64,000 nt of DNA from Fidelibacterota bacterium (GTDB lineage: Bacteria > Pseudomonadota > Alphaproteobacteria > Rhodospirillales > Rhodospirillaceae), in the NCBI GenBank assembly GCA_947472795.1, contig CANJBL010000001.1, forward strand, positions 248,001 to 312,000, written 5' to 3'. The notes below the pieces were generated by a model that was not told the DNA's origin, searched no databases, and saw only the letters and a list, made by a program, of their open reading frames with translations. The position numbers and the translations under genes are program-made. Below, piece after piece: positions 17,382 to 26,323 of this stretch. Every line of letters starts with the position of its first letter. The first letter of the stretch is position 1.

Positions 17382-18740
17382 ATGGCTGTTCTGAATGCAC
17401 TGGCGACCGTGGGCCCGACACTCAGGCACTGGTTCCGCGAAGGCGTCTTCCAGCGGATTTTCAAGAACGCCGGCATTATGCTCAGCGGCCGCGCCGCCAC
17501 CGGCGTCATCAGTGTGGGCGTGCTCAGCCTGTCGGCGCGCAGCCTGGGCACCGAAGGATTCGGTATGCTGGTGCTGGTGCAGACCTACGTGCAGATCATC
17601 ACCACCATCGCCACGCTGCAATCGGTGCAAGGCCTGCTGCGCTTTGGCGCCATCAACATCAAGAATAACGACAAGCCTGCCTTCCAGGCCTTGATGAAAT
17701 TCTCGACGCTTCTGGATCTCGGCGGCGGACTTGTGGGCGTTGGCATCGGCATTGTCGTAGCCCCTCTGGTGGGACCACACCTGGGCTGGAGCCCGGAAGT
17801 CATTGGTTATGCGCAAGCCTACAGCGGGCTCATTCTCTTCACGGCCTGCGCCACGCCGACAGCGTTGATGCGCCTGTTTGACCGGTTTGATGTGCTGGCC
17901 ATGCAGACGGTGGTGACGCCGCTGTTCCGCCTGATCGGCATCGGCATCGCGGTTGTGCTTGATGCACCCTTTTGGGCTTATCTGATGGCGTGGTTCGTAG
18001 CCCAGGTCGCCGGAGGTCTCTCGCTGACCTACATCGGCTGGCGCGAAGCGAACCGGCGCGGCTGGCTTTCGGGTTTCACATTTTCGCTGCGCGGCATCAT
18101 GGATCATCACAATGGCCTGGTGCGCTTTGCCGTGCAGTCCAACATCTATATGTCGCTGCAAGTTCTCAGCAACCAGGCGAGCGTGCTCTTCGTGGGCTTC
18201 CTGGCGGGTCCAAGTGCTGCGGGCATTTTCAAGATTGCGCGCGATGCCTCGACCTTCCTGTCGCGCCCGGCCGAGCTTCTCAATAATTCCATCGCGCCCG
18301 AGTTCGCGCGCCTGGGCAGCCACGGCGATTGGAGCGCCTTCAGCCGTCTCATTCTGCGTGGGGCCGCTATTGCCGCCGGTGCGGGCACGGTGATGCTGTT
18401 CCTGACCATGGTCATCGGGCCCCATCTGCTGGGTGCTTTCTTCGGCGATGCCTTCACCGCTGCTTATGTGCCCATGGTCCTGCTGGTGGCCGCGGCCGGT
18501 GTGGCCATCATCGGCTTTCCCCTGGATCCTGCCCTGTTCGCCATGGGACAGGCGGGTATTCCCTTGCGTGTCAGCACAACCGTGATCTTCCTGGTGCAGC
18601 TTCCACTGCTACTGGTGCTGACCCAGACTTTCGGGCCCACGGGGGCCGCGGGAGCGACCCTGATCGCCTCGGTCGCGACCCTTCTGGCCATGACCATGCT
18701 GACGGCCACCCAGTTGCGCCATAGCACGCGGGCGGAATAG
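17382..18740 (+). CDS. Polysaccharide (O-antigen-type) flippase, MOP superfamily
   Basis: 452 residues with about 12 hydrophobic segments in the Wzx/RfbX pattern, starting KNAGIMLSGRAATGVISVG and ending GAAGATLIASVATLLAMTML. Such proteins move lipid-linked glycans across the inner membrane. The frame extends upstream to 17160, but ATG 17382 follows a purine-rich stretch (GGGGAGAAG) and begins at the natural N-terminus. It lies 47 bases after the methyltransferase-like gene and 62 before the TPR/glycosyltransferase gene. No polymerase (Wzy) gene is visible, so the transported unit may be short. Confidence 0.88.
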   Translation: MAVLNALATVGPTLRHWFREGVFQRIFKNAGIMLSGRAATGVISVGVLSLSARSLGTEGFGMLVLVQTYVQIITTIATLQSVQGLLRFGAINIKNNDKPAFQALMKFSTLLDLGGGLVGVGIGIVVAPLVGPHLGWSPEVIGYAQAYSGLILFTACATPTALMRLFDRFDVLAMQTVVTPLFRLIGIGIAVVLDAPFWAYLMAWFVAQVAGGLSLTYIGWREANRRGWLSGFTFSLRGIMDHHNGLVRFAVQSNIYMSLQVLSNQASVLFVGFLAGPSAAGIFKIARDASTFLSRPAELLNNSIAPEFARLGSHGDWSAFSRLILRGAAIAAGAGTVMLFLTMVIGPHLLGAFFGDAFTAAYVPMVLLVAAAGVAIIGFPLDPALFAMGQAGIPLRVSTTVIFLVQLPLLLVLTQTFGPTGAAGATLIASVATLLAMTMLTATQLRHSTRAE

Positions 18741-18802
18741 AAGTTCGCCATCCCGCTATTCCGCATTAGCCAAAAGAGCGATTCCTTGCTATCGGCAAGG
18801 GT

Positions 18803-20644
18803 ATGTCCATTAGAGAAGCGTTCCAGTTCTATCAGAAAGGCCAGCTCGCCCAGGCGGCGGAGCTTTGCCAGCGGATTTTGCGCGAAAACCCACAGGACTT
18901 CTCGGTGCTGCATCTTATGGGGCTTATCGCCCTGCAAAACGGCGAGCCCGCCCGCGCCGCCGGCCTCATCAATCAGTCATTGCTCATCAATGCCACGGAC
19001 GCACTGGCCTGGAGCAACTATAGCGCAGCCCTCATCGCGCACTTGCGGTTTGAAGAGGCTCTCGGTGCCGCCGACAGAGCCATTGCGCTGAAGCCGGATT
19101 TCGCAGGGGCTCATAACAATCGCGCGAATGCGTTGCGCAGCCTCGAGAAATTGGACGAGGCGCTGGCGAGCTATGACCGGGCCATTGAGCTGAAGCCCGA
19201 TCTGGCCGAGGCGCACGACAATCGCGGCGGTGTCTTGAGCGGCCTCGGACGTTTGAACGAAGCGTTGCAAAGCCACGAGCGTGCGCTGGCCCTCTGGGCC
19301 AACCCGAAATTCCACAACAACCGCGCGATCCTTTTGGAACGGATGGACCGCCCCGAAGAAGCACTGGCGAGCTGGGACGCTGCGCGCGCCCTGGCCCCGG
19401 ATGTTGCGGCCTATCATCACGGACGCGCGGGCGCCTTGCGTGTTCTGAAGCGTTGCGGCGAAGCGCTGGCGGGCTACGACGCCGCATTGAGATTGGATCC
19501 CACCTTTGCCGACGCGCACAGCAATCGCGGTGTCGTGCTCAACGATCTTGCGCGCCATGACGAGGCGCTGGCGGCTTTCGACACAGCCATCCTGCTGAAG
19601 CCGACCATCGCCGCAACCCATAATCATCGCGGTGCCAGTCTGGACATCATGGGCCGGCACGCAGAAGCGGCGGAAGCCTACGCGCGCGCCATTGCCCTGA
19701 AACCCGACTTTGCCGACGCGCACATGAACCTCGGCATGGCCGCGCTGCAGTTGGGTGAGGTGGCGCGCGGCTGGCAGGAGTACGAATGGCGCTGGAAAGT
19801 CGGCGGCCTTAAGTTGCAGCCCGAGCGCTTCACGCAACCGAAGTGGACAGGGGCCGAGCCGCTCGAAGGCAAGACCATCCTGCTGCACAACGAACAGGGT
19901 CTGGGTGATGCCTTGCACTTCGTGCGGTACGCCAAGCTGGTCGCGGCGCTGGGGGGCCGCGTGGTGCTGGAGGTGCAGAAACCGCTGGTATCCTTGCTCA
20001 CAGGCACCGAAGGTGTGCATGCCGTTGTTGCGCGCGGCGACACACTGCCGGCCTTTGATTTCCATTCGCCGCTGTTGAGCCTGCCACTCGCCTTTGGCAC
20101 GACGCTCGACACCATTCCGGCCGATATTCCTTATCTGAAGGGTGACCCCGCGTTGGTCGCGGAATGGCGCGCGCGTCTGGGTGAAAAAACAAAACCGCGC
20201 ATTGGGCTCACCTGGAGCGGCAACGCTGTCCAGAAGAACGACGGCAACCGCAGCATGACCCTTGCCACCCTGATGGCGCATTTACCGCCGGATTTCGACT
20301 ATGTGAGTTTGCAGAAGGATGTGCGCGACGAAGATCGCCAGACCTTGGCAGCACGCAGTGATATCCGGCCCCTGGGCGAGACATTCCGCGACTTCTCCGA
20401 CACGGCAGCGGTATGCGAACTGATGGATGCGGTGGTGACGGTCTGCACCAGTACAGCGCATCTTTCCGCCGGCATGGGTAAACCCACGTTCATCGCGCTG
20501 TGTTTCAATCCCTGCTGGCGTTGGATGTTGGAGAGAACGGACTCACCCTGGTATCCCAGCGCGAGGCTTTATCGCCAAGCTGCCCCCAAGGACTGGACGC
20601 GCGCGCTGAAACAGCTCGGCGCCGATCTCGGTTCTTCTCTATAA
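18803..20644 (+). CDS. TPR protein fused to a GT-B glycosyltransferase-like domain
   Basis: 613 residues. About residues 1-330 are nine or ten TPR units (AHNNRANALRSLEKLDEALASY and similar). From about 340 the protein resembles the heptosyltransferase-9 fold seen in many TPR-glycosyltransferases: HNEQGLGDALHFVRYAKL near 362, PRIGLTWSGNAVQKNDGNRS near 470 and a late motif TVCTSTAHLSAGMGKPTF. The N-terminal half shares the TPR style of the divergent oxygenase gene, so the two may recognise the same partner. Donor and acceptor are unknown. Confidence 0.85.
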   Translation: MSIREAFQFYQKGQLAQAAELCQRILRENPQDFSVLHLMGLIALQNGEPARAAGLINQSLLINATDALAWSNYSAALIAHLRFEEALGAADRAIALKPDFAGAHNNRANALRSLEKLDEALASYDRAIELKPDLAEAHDNRGGVLSGLGRLNEALQSHERALALWANPKFHNNRAILLERMDRPEEALASWDAARALAPDVAAYHHGRAGALRVLKRCGEALAGYDAALRLDPTFADAHSNRGVVLNDLARHDEALAAFDTAILLKPTIAATHNHRGASLDIMGRHAEAAEAYARAIALKPDFADAHMNLGMAALQLGEVARGWQEYEWRWKVGGLKLQPERFTQPKWTGAEPLEGKTILLHNEQGLGDALHFVRYAKLVAALGGRVVLEVQKPLVSLLTGTEGVHAVVARGDTLPAFDFHSPLLSLPLAFGTTLDTIPADIPYLKGDPALVAEWRARLGEKTKPRIGLTWSGNAVQKNDGNRSMTLATLMAHLPPDFDYVSLQKDVRDEDRQTLAARSDIRPLGETFRDFSDTAAVCELMDAVVTVCTSTAHLSAGMGKPTFIALCFNPCWRWMLERTDSPWYPSARLYRQAAPKDWTRALKQLGADLGSSL

Positions 20645-20675
20645 CCAGCGTCCTCACGCGCCTCGGAGTTCTTTC

Positions 20676-21419
20676 ATGTCACAGCCGCATGTCTTCATCG
20701 GAACACCTTGTTTCGGCGGGCTGCTTACCAAAGGCTACGTGATTTCACTGCTGCAGGCCGTGTTCGCGTGCCAACAGGCGGGCATTCAGGTGAACGTGAA
20801 CCTATTGGGCGGCGATGCATTGATCACCCGCGCGCGCAGCCAGATCACCGCCGATTTCCTGAGCAATCAGAACGCCACGCACCTCTTGTTCATCGACGCC
20901 GATATCTCGTTCACGCCCGAGCAGCTTATGCGGGTGATCAAAGCCGATAAGGACATGGTGGCGGCCATGTACCCCTTAAAGACAATCTTCTGGGACAAGA
21001 TCGACGGCCGCATGCAGCAAGGCGAGCCAGCCAACCAGGCCGGCCTGATGTACACCGCAAAACTCTGCGAAGGAGCGGCAGCACGCACCGAAGGTGATTT
21101 TGCCACGGTGGAATATGCCGCCACAGGCTTCCTGCTCATCAAGCGCGAAGTATTCACCCGCATGATCGCCGCTTACCCTGAGAGCAAGTTCCGCCATGTG
21201 GATGTGCCGCGTCCCTCGCAGCCGCCACGCGAGAACCTCTACGCGCTGTACGACTGCATTATCGACCCCGCCACAGGGCACTACATGAGCGAGGACTACG
21301 CCTTCTGTAAGCGCTGGCGGGATATCGGCGGCGAGATCTGGGTGGACCTGAAAAGCAAGCTGACCCACGAAGGGCCGTACCAGTTCCACGGCGACACGAC
21401 GCAGCGCTTCTCGAATTAA
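20676..21419 (+). CDS. GT-A-fold glycosyltransferase
   Basis: 247 residues with a DxD metal/nucleotide-sugar motif (LFIDADISF, D74-A75-D76) after a nucleotide-binding-like N-terminus and GGDALITRARSQ. A second acidic motif appears late (MSEDYAFCKRWRDIGGEIW), as in GT-A enzymes where it supplies the catalytic base. No membrane segment is seen. It follows the TPR/glycosyltransferase gene by 31 bases and ends the plus-strand glycan group. Its stop overlaps by four bases with that of the convergent MFS gene. Confidence 0.8.
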   Translation: MSQPHVFIGTPCFGGLLTKGYVISLLQAVFACQQAGIQVNVNLLGGDALITRARSQITADFLSNQNATHLLFIDADISFTPEQLMRVIKADKDMVAAMYPLKTIFWDKIDGRMQQGEPANQAGLMYTAKLCEGAAARTEGDFATVEYAATGFLLIKREVFTRMIAAYPESKFRHVDVPRPSQPPRENLYALYDCIIDPATGHYMSEDYAFCKRWRDIGGEIWVDLKSKLTHEGPYQFHGDTTQRFSN

Positions 21420-22618
21420 GCCGTGGCGCGGGCGAACTGCGGCTCGCGGATGGGCAGGTTGATGAAAGCCGCCGCCAGCGCCAGCGTGGCATCCGCGTAC
21501 CACATCCAGTCATAGTTGCCGAAGCGCGTCACCACGATGCCACCCAGCCACGCGCCGAGGAAACCGCCGATCTGGTGCGAGAGCAGCGTGAGCCCAAACA
21601 ACGTCGAGAGATAGCGCGCGCCGAACAACTTGGTCACCACCGTGGCCGTGGGCGGGATTGTGGCCAGCCATGTCATGCCAAGGCCGGCGGCAAAAAGATA
21701 AAAGGTCGTCGGCGTCTTCGGGGCCGCCAGATACAAAAGGATCAGTGCCGTGCGCGAGGCGTACATGGCAAAGAGCACATGCTTGCTGAGATAGCGGCCC
21801 ACACCCCAACCAGCGCCTAAGCTTCCGGCCACGTTCGCGAGACCGATGATCGCCAGCGACCAGCTTGCCACCGTCGGCGACAAGCCGCACAGCGCGATCT
21901 CGCCCGGCAGATGCGTCACCAGGAACGCGATGTGGAAGCCGCAGGTGAAGAAGCCCGCATGCAACAACATATAGCTACGATCGCCGAGCGCCGTTTTTAC
22001 GGCCGATCGCAAGCCGCCGCCCGTAGAGACCGACGTGGCGGCTTCCGCCGGCTTGCGCAGCACGTGCGTCAGCGGCAAGGCGCAGATGACGATCAGGGCT
22101 GTGGTGAAAAGCGCGCCGGTCCAACTGAAGGCCGCGATCAGCACTTGCAGCAATGGTGCGAAAATGAACTGGCCGAAAGAGCCGCCGGCGTTGATGAGCC
22201 CCGCGGCAAAACCGCGCTTCTCTGGCGGCAACAAGCGCGAGGCCGCCCCCATCAACACCGAGAAGCTCGCCGCACCGGCGCCGCTGGCGGCCAACACGCC
22301 AAGAGTGAGCGCAAATCCCAAGCTTGTATGTGCGAACGGCGCCAGCGCGCTGCCGATGGCGAGCAGCACGATCCCCGCCGCCAGGACGCGGCCCGGGCCG
22401 TAACGGTCGGCGACAGCGCCGGCGATGGGCTGCACCGCGCCCCAGGAGAACTGCGCGACGGCCAGCGCCAAGCTGATTCCGGCGATGCCGATGCCTGTGG
22501 CCGCATCGATAGGGGCGACGAACAGACCCAAGGACTGGCGCACACCTTGCGTGACCAGCACCGTGCCCGCGGCCGCCAGCACGATCCATTCCCATTGCGT
22601 GGATTTGCGCGCGTCCAT
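21416..22618 (-). CDS. Major facilitator superfamily transporter
   Basis: 400 residues with 12 predicted membrane segments in two halves. The loop after segment 2 carries the MFS motif in the form GAVADRYGPGRVL. The overall pattern resembles monocarboxylate/oxalate-type carriers (the segment-1 context VTQGVRQSLGLFVAPI), but the substrate cannot be deduced. ATG 22618 is chosen over an upstream start at 22642 because GGAGAGGG precedes it at the right distance. It is not obviously linked to either flanking operon. Confidence 0.88.
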   Translation of the reverse strand: MDARKSTQWEWIVLAAAGTVLVTQGVRQSLGLFVAPIDAATGIGIAGISLALAVAQFSWGAVQPIAGAVADRYGPGRVLAAGIVLLAIGSALAPFAHTSLGFALTLGVLAASGAGAASFSVLMGAASRLLPPEKRGFAAGLINAGGSFGQFIFAPLLQVLIAAFSWTGALFTTALIVICALPLTHVLRKPAEAATSVSTGGGLRSAVKTALGDRSYMLLHAGFFTCGFHIAFLVTHLPGEIALCGLSPTVASWSLAIIGLANVAGSLGAGWGVGRYLSKHVLFAMYASRTALILLYLAAPKTPTTFYLFAAGLGMTWLATIPPTATVVTKLFGARYLSTLFGLTLLSHQIGGFLGAWLGGIVVTRFGNYDWMWYADATLALAAAFINLPIREPQFARATA

Positions 22619-22702
22619 GATCCCTCTCCTCGAAGTCCGCACCCTAAACCGCGCGCTGTACGCTCGCGAGAGGCTTTCGACGCAAAGCAGCTATGCAAAG
22701 CC

Positions 22703-23614
22703 CTATTTAAGCTTGGGGTTTAGAGCATCGCGCAGCCAGTCGCCCAGCATGTTCACGGCCAACGCCAGGATGACCAGCGTGAGCGCCGGGAACAATGTGA
22801 TCCACCACTCGCCGGAGAACAGGAAGTTGTTGCCGATGCGGATCAAGGTGCCCAGAGACGGTGCTGTCGGCGGCATACCGACGCCAAGGAAGCTGAGCGT
22901 GGCCTCGGCGATGATGGCCAGCGCCAACCCGAGAGTCACCAACACCAATACCGAGGACAGCACGTTGGGCAGGATGTGGCGCAACACAATGGCGGGCGCA
23001 CGCACACCCATGACGCGCGCGGCCTGCACGTACCCGAGCGTCTTCTGTACGGCGGTCGCGGCGCGCACGACCCGGGCGTACTGCGGCCAGTCGGCGATAC
23101 CGATGCTGAAGATCAGCACGTAAATGGCCACGGCCTCGTGCCGGGCGGGCGGCAGAACGGCGTGGGCCAGCGCATCGACCATGAGCGCGATGAGGATGGC
23201 AGGGATGGTAAGCTGCACATCGGCAAGACGCATGGCCAGCGCATCGATCCAGCCGCCGGCGTAGCCCGCCACCAATCCCACGGCGACACCGATGACAGCG
23301 GCAAAGAGAACCGCCGCGCCTCCCACCATGAGCGAGATGCGGCTGCCGTAGAGCAGCGCCGAAAGCACGTCACGGCCCTGGTCGTCGGTACCAAGCAGGA
23401 AGCGCGCGTCGCCGCCGGGCGCCCATGCCGGCGGAATGAGGCTATTGGAAAGATCGAGGGCGGCGGGGTCGAAGGGGTTCTGCGACGCGAGCCACGGCGC
23501 GAAGATTGCGGCGAGAATCATGATGCCCGCGATGGAAGCCGCCGTGAGGGCGAGGCCAGAGCGGCAAAAGCGCGCTCCCAGCGAGCGGCTGGCGATGACA
23601 TTATTGTCGCTCAC
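22703..23614 (-). CDS. ABC transporter permease, DppC/OppC type
   Basis: 303 residues with six membrane segments and the permease EAA-loop motif (ARVMGVRAPAIVLRHILPNVL) that contacts the ATPase. Residues near 75 (LLGTDDQGRDVLSALLYGSR) are the DppC-family signature. The start is GTG 23614, which overlaps the TGA stop of the upstream permease (GTGA); a longer frame exists but is not needed. It would form a heterodimer with the adjacent DppB-type permease to import peptides or similar solutes delivered by the binding protein at 24735-26312. No ATPase gene is adjacent. Confidence 0.93.
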   Translation of the reverse strand: MSDNNVIASRSLGARFCRSGLALTAASIAGIMILAAIFAPWLASQNPFDPAALDLSNSLIPPAWAPGGDARFLLGTDDQGRDVLSALLYGSRISLMVGGAAVLFAAVIGVAVGLVAGYAGGWIDALAMRLADVQLTIPAILIALMVDALAHAVLPPARHEAVAIYVLIFSIGIADWPQYARVVRAATAVQKTLGYVQAARVMGVRAPAIVLRHILPNVLSSVLVLVTLGLALAIIAEATLSFLGVGMPPTAPSLGTLIRIGNNFLFSGEWWITLFPALTLVILALAVNMLGDWLRDALNPKLK

Positions 23615-24588
23615 GATGAACTCTCGCCATGACGCAGGCGCGGATCGAGCACGACATAGAGAAGATCGACCGCCAGATTGATGGCGACAAAGACGAAGGC
23701 CACCATCAGCAGATACGCCGCCATGATAGGAATGTCGGCGAAGGAGACGGCCTGGATGAAGAGAAAGCCCATGCCCGGCCATTGAAAGACTGTCTCGGTG
23801 ACGATGGAGAACGCGATGAGCTCACCCAGCTTCAGCCCAATGATGGTGATGACCGGCAGCGCCGTGTTCTTGAGCGCATATTTGAAATTGATCATGGCCT
23901 CCGAGAGACCCATGGCGCGCGCCGTGCGGATATAATCGGCCCCCAGCACTTCCAGCATCTCGGCGCGCACAAGGCGCAAGATGAACGTCATTTGGAACAG
24001 GGCAAGAGTAATGGCCGGCAGGATGATGGCCTTCAAGCCCGACGCCGTCACGAGGCCGCTGCTCCACCAGCCGAGATGCACCACGTCGCCACGCCCGAAG
24101 GAGGGCAGCCAACCCAGAGTGACCGCGAAGATGTAGATCAATCCGATGCCGATGACGAACGTGGGCAGTGATACACCCAGCAGCGAGACCGCGAGGATGA
24201 GGCGGCTGACCCAGGAGCCGCGGCGGATGGCTGTAAAGATGCCGAGGCCGACGCCAAGCGAGATGGCTAGCACAGCGGAGGCAAAGACCAACTCCAGGGT
24301 GGCCGGCAGCCGCTCGGCGATCAGATCAGCGACGGGCCTTTGCAGACGATAGGAGATTCCAAAGTCACCCGTAACCGCGTGACCGGCAAAGCGCGCGAAC
24401 TGCACCAAAAAAGAATCGTTGAGGCCCAGGCGCTCCCGCAGGGCCTCGCGGGCCTCTTGCGTGGCTTCCTGTCCCACCATGTTGCTGACGGGATCGCCCA
24501 CATAGTTGAAAAGCAGGAAAGAGATGGCCGCCGCCAAAACCATAACGGCGGCGGCTTGCAGCAAACGGCGGAGAAAGTGGCGGACCAT
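23611..24588 (-). CDS. ABC transporter permease, DppB/OppB type
   Basis: 325 residues with six membrane segments. The N-terminal signature (FLRRLLQAAAVMVLAAAISFLL, then ERLGLNDSFLVQF) and the EAA loop (RTARAMGLSEAMINFKYALKN) are typical of DppB. Its stop overlaps the GTG start of the DppC-type gene, so the two subunits are translationally coupled. A repeat element of about 100 bp separates it from the binding-protein gene, which may reduce expression of the permeases relative to the binding protein. Confidence 0.93.
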   Translation of the reverse strand: MVRHFLRRLLQAAAVMVLAAAISFLLFNYVGDPVSNMVGQEATQEAREALRERLGLNDSFLVQFARFAGHAVTGDFGISYRLQRPVADLIAERLPATLELVFASAVLAISLGVGLGIFTAIRRGSWVSRLILAVSLLGVSLPTFVIGIGLIYIFAVTLGWLPSFGRGDVVHLGWWSSGLVTASGLKAIILPAITLALFQMTFILRLVRAEMLEVLGADYIRTARAMGLSEAMINFKYALKNTALPVITIIGLKLGELIAFSIVTETVFQWPGMGFLFIQAVSFADIPIMAAYLLMVAFVFVAINLAVDLLYVVLDPRLRHGESSS

Positions 24589-24597
24589 GGCCCGATC

Positions 24598-24700
24598 TTA
24601 GAGCAAGCAGCATTGCGTTGGAATCAGGCTGCTTGCTCTAATTTATTGCTTGGTCGCGTCGTTATGCCGAAAACCGGTTCCCACTTTTCGGCACGACGCT
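24598..24700. repeat. Mosaic intergenic repeat with two palindromes
   Basis: Palindrome 1 has perfect 14-bp arms, TTAGAGCAAGCAGC (24598-24611) and GCTGCTTGCTCTAA (24628-24641). Palindrome 2 (24656-24700) has outer arms GCGTCGT / ACGACGC and the core GAAAACCGG-TTC-CCACTTTTC (24669-24689). This two-part layout is one I recognise as an abundant intergenic repeat in alphaproteobacteria (RIME-like). A second, core-only copy lies at 50398-50428. Confidence 0.8.
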
Positions 24701-24734
24701 CCAAACCATGGCCCAGCAAAATCACCACTCGGGT

Positions 24735-26312
24735 TTAAGGCGCGAAGCGCACATAAGAGAAGTACGGCAGGTTATCAGGCACCATGGGTACGGTGACCCC
24801 TTTGCGCGTCGCCCAGGCCAGCATGGGGTGATAGAGCGGCACATATGAATAAGCCTCGCGCAGGCGCAGAGAGGCTTCCTTGATCATGCCATCCCGCTTG
24901 GCCATATCGATCTCGCTCTCCATGCCGTTGATGAGATCGAAGAGCTTCTGGTCCACGTAACCGGTCTCGTTCCAGATGGATGTGGGCGACGCCATGAAGC
25001 TTAAGTGATTGTGGGCATCCATGGTGTCGCTGCCCCATCCCAGCATGTAGAAGTCCGTCTTCTTGGCCTGAAGCTTGGGCAGATGGATGGTGCGTGGCTT
25101 CAGATCGAGCGTCACTTTCACACCGATACGCGCCAGCATGCCGACCACGGCCTGGCAGATGGGCTCATCATTGAGATAACGGTCGTTGGGGCAATCGAGG
25201 CGCACGTCAAAGCCGTTGGGGTAGCCGGCCTCGACGAGCAATTTCTTGGCGCCGTCGGCATCGAAAGGCAGATGCACATCGAGGCTTTTGTCGTAGCCCT
25301 GTACACCCGGGGGCACGATTGTGCCGGCCGGTTGCGCCAGCCCGCGCATGATGCGCTGCGTGATGGCGTTCACATCCACGGCCATGTTCATGGCCTTGCG
25401 CACGCGGATGTCGGCAAAGGGATTCTTGCCTTTGACGGAAGACGACGCGAGTTCCTTGCTGCCTGTATTCATGCCGAGAAAGATGGTCCACACGGCGGGT
25501 GCGCGCTGGATCTGGAACTGGCCGGAGGATTCAATGCGGGCAAGGTCCTGCAGCGGAGGATCAAGCAGAAAGTCCAACTCACCCGACAGCAACGCCGCCA
25601 CGCGCGTTGCAGGGTTCTTCACCGGCGTATAGATAATGCGGTCAACGTTATGGGGATTATCTTTAAGCCCCCACCAGTTCGGGTTCTTGACCATCACCGT
25701 CCGCACATCGGGATCGCGCGTCTCTAAGATGAAGGGACCGGTTCCGTTGGCATGGCGCACGGCATAGGTCTCCTGGCCGCCGCCGTAATCCTGCGGCGTG
25801 TTCACGCCGTGCTCGGCGGCCCATGCCTTGGACATGATGAAAACGTTATAGACCGCATCAAGCAGAATGGGATCGGGCGCCTTAGTGGTGATGCGCACCG
25901 TCGCCGCATCGACAGCCACGACATCGGCGATGGTGCCGACGATTTCTTTAAAATCCGACGTTGGCATCATGGCGCGCTTGAAGGAGAACACGACATCGTC
26001 GGCGCTGAAGGGCTTGCCGTCGTGAAACCTCACGCCTTGGCGCAATTTGAATTCCCAGGTCTTGGGATCAACCTGGCGCCAGGAGACGGCAAGGCTCGGC
26101 ACCTTGGTCAGATCGGGCCGGCGCGAGACAAGCGGCTCCTCAACTTGCTGGGCGAAAGCACGCGTCTGGCCTTCGTTCTGCGCGTGCGGGTCCATGGTCA
26201 TGGCGTCGCCCTGGCTGGCCCAGCGCAGGACGTTCTCGGCCTTTGCCGGAACGCTGGCCGTTACGCACAACACGGCAACGGCTGCGATAAGACCTTGCGC
26301 AAAGATACGCAT
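24735..26312 (-). CDS. ABC transporter substrate-binding protein, family 5 (peptide/nickel type)
   Basis: 525 residues with a Sec signal peptide cleaved after VPAKA (residue 25) and the family-5 layout (LRWASQGDAMTMDPHAQNEG near the start, WEFKLRQGVRFHDGKPFSADD near 95). It binds solute in the periplasm for the DppB/DppC-type permeases encoded next. The frame is open to 26552, but AAGGAG before ATG 26312 and the signal peptide fix the start. There is no lipobox, so the protein is free in the periplasm. The ligand may be a dipeptide, oligopeptide, glutathione-like compound or metal chelate. Confidence 0.92.
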   Translation of the reverse strand: MRIFAQGLIAAVAVLCVTASVPAKAENVLRWASQGDAMTMDPHAQNEGQTRAFAQQVEEPLVSRRPDLTKVPSLAVSWRQVDPKTWEFKLRQGVRFHDGKPFSADDVVFSFKRAMMPTSDFKEIVGTIADVVAVDAATVRITTKAPDPILLDAVYNVFIMSKAWAAEHGVNTPQDYGGGQETYAVRHANGTGPFILETRDPDVRTVMVKNPNWWGLKDNPHNVDRIIYTPVKNPATRVAALLSGELDFLLDPPLQDLARIESSGQFQIQRAPAVWTIFLGMNTGSKELASSSVKGKNPFADIRVRKAMNMAVDVNAITQRIMRGLAQPAGTIVPPGVQGYDKSLDVHLPFDADGAKKLLVEAGYPNGFDVRLDCPNDRYLNDEPICQAVVGMLARIGVKVTLDLKPRTIHLPKLQAKKTDFYMLGWGSDTMDAHNHLSFMASPTSIWNETGYVDQKLFDLINGMESEIDMAKRDGMIKEASLRLREAYSYVPLYHPMLAWATRKGVTVPMVPDNLPYFSYVRFAP

Positions 26313-26323
26313 GACAGAACTCC

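Noticed and set aside
14750-21419. Capsule or O-antigen operon with polymerase
   Set aside because: Flippase and glycosyltransferases are present, but no Wzy, Wzc or WaaL candidate is visible, so a complete polymer pathway cannot be claimed.
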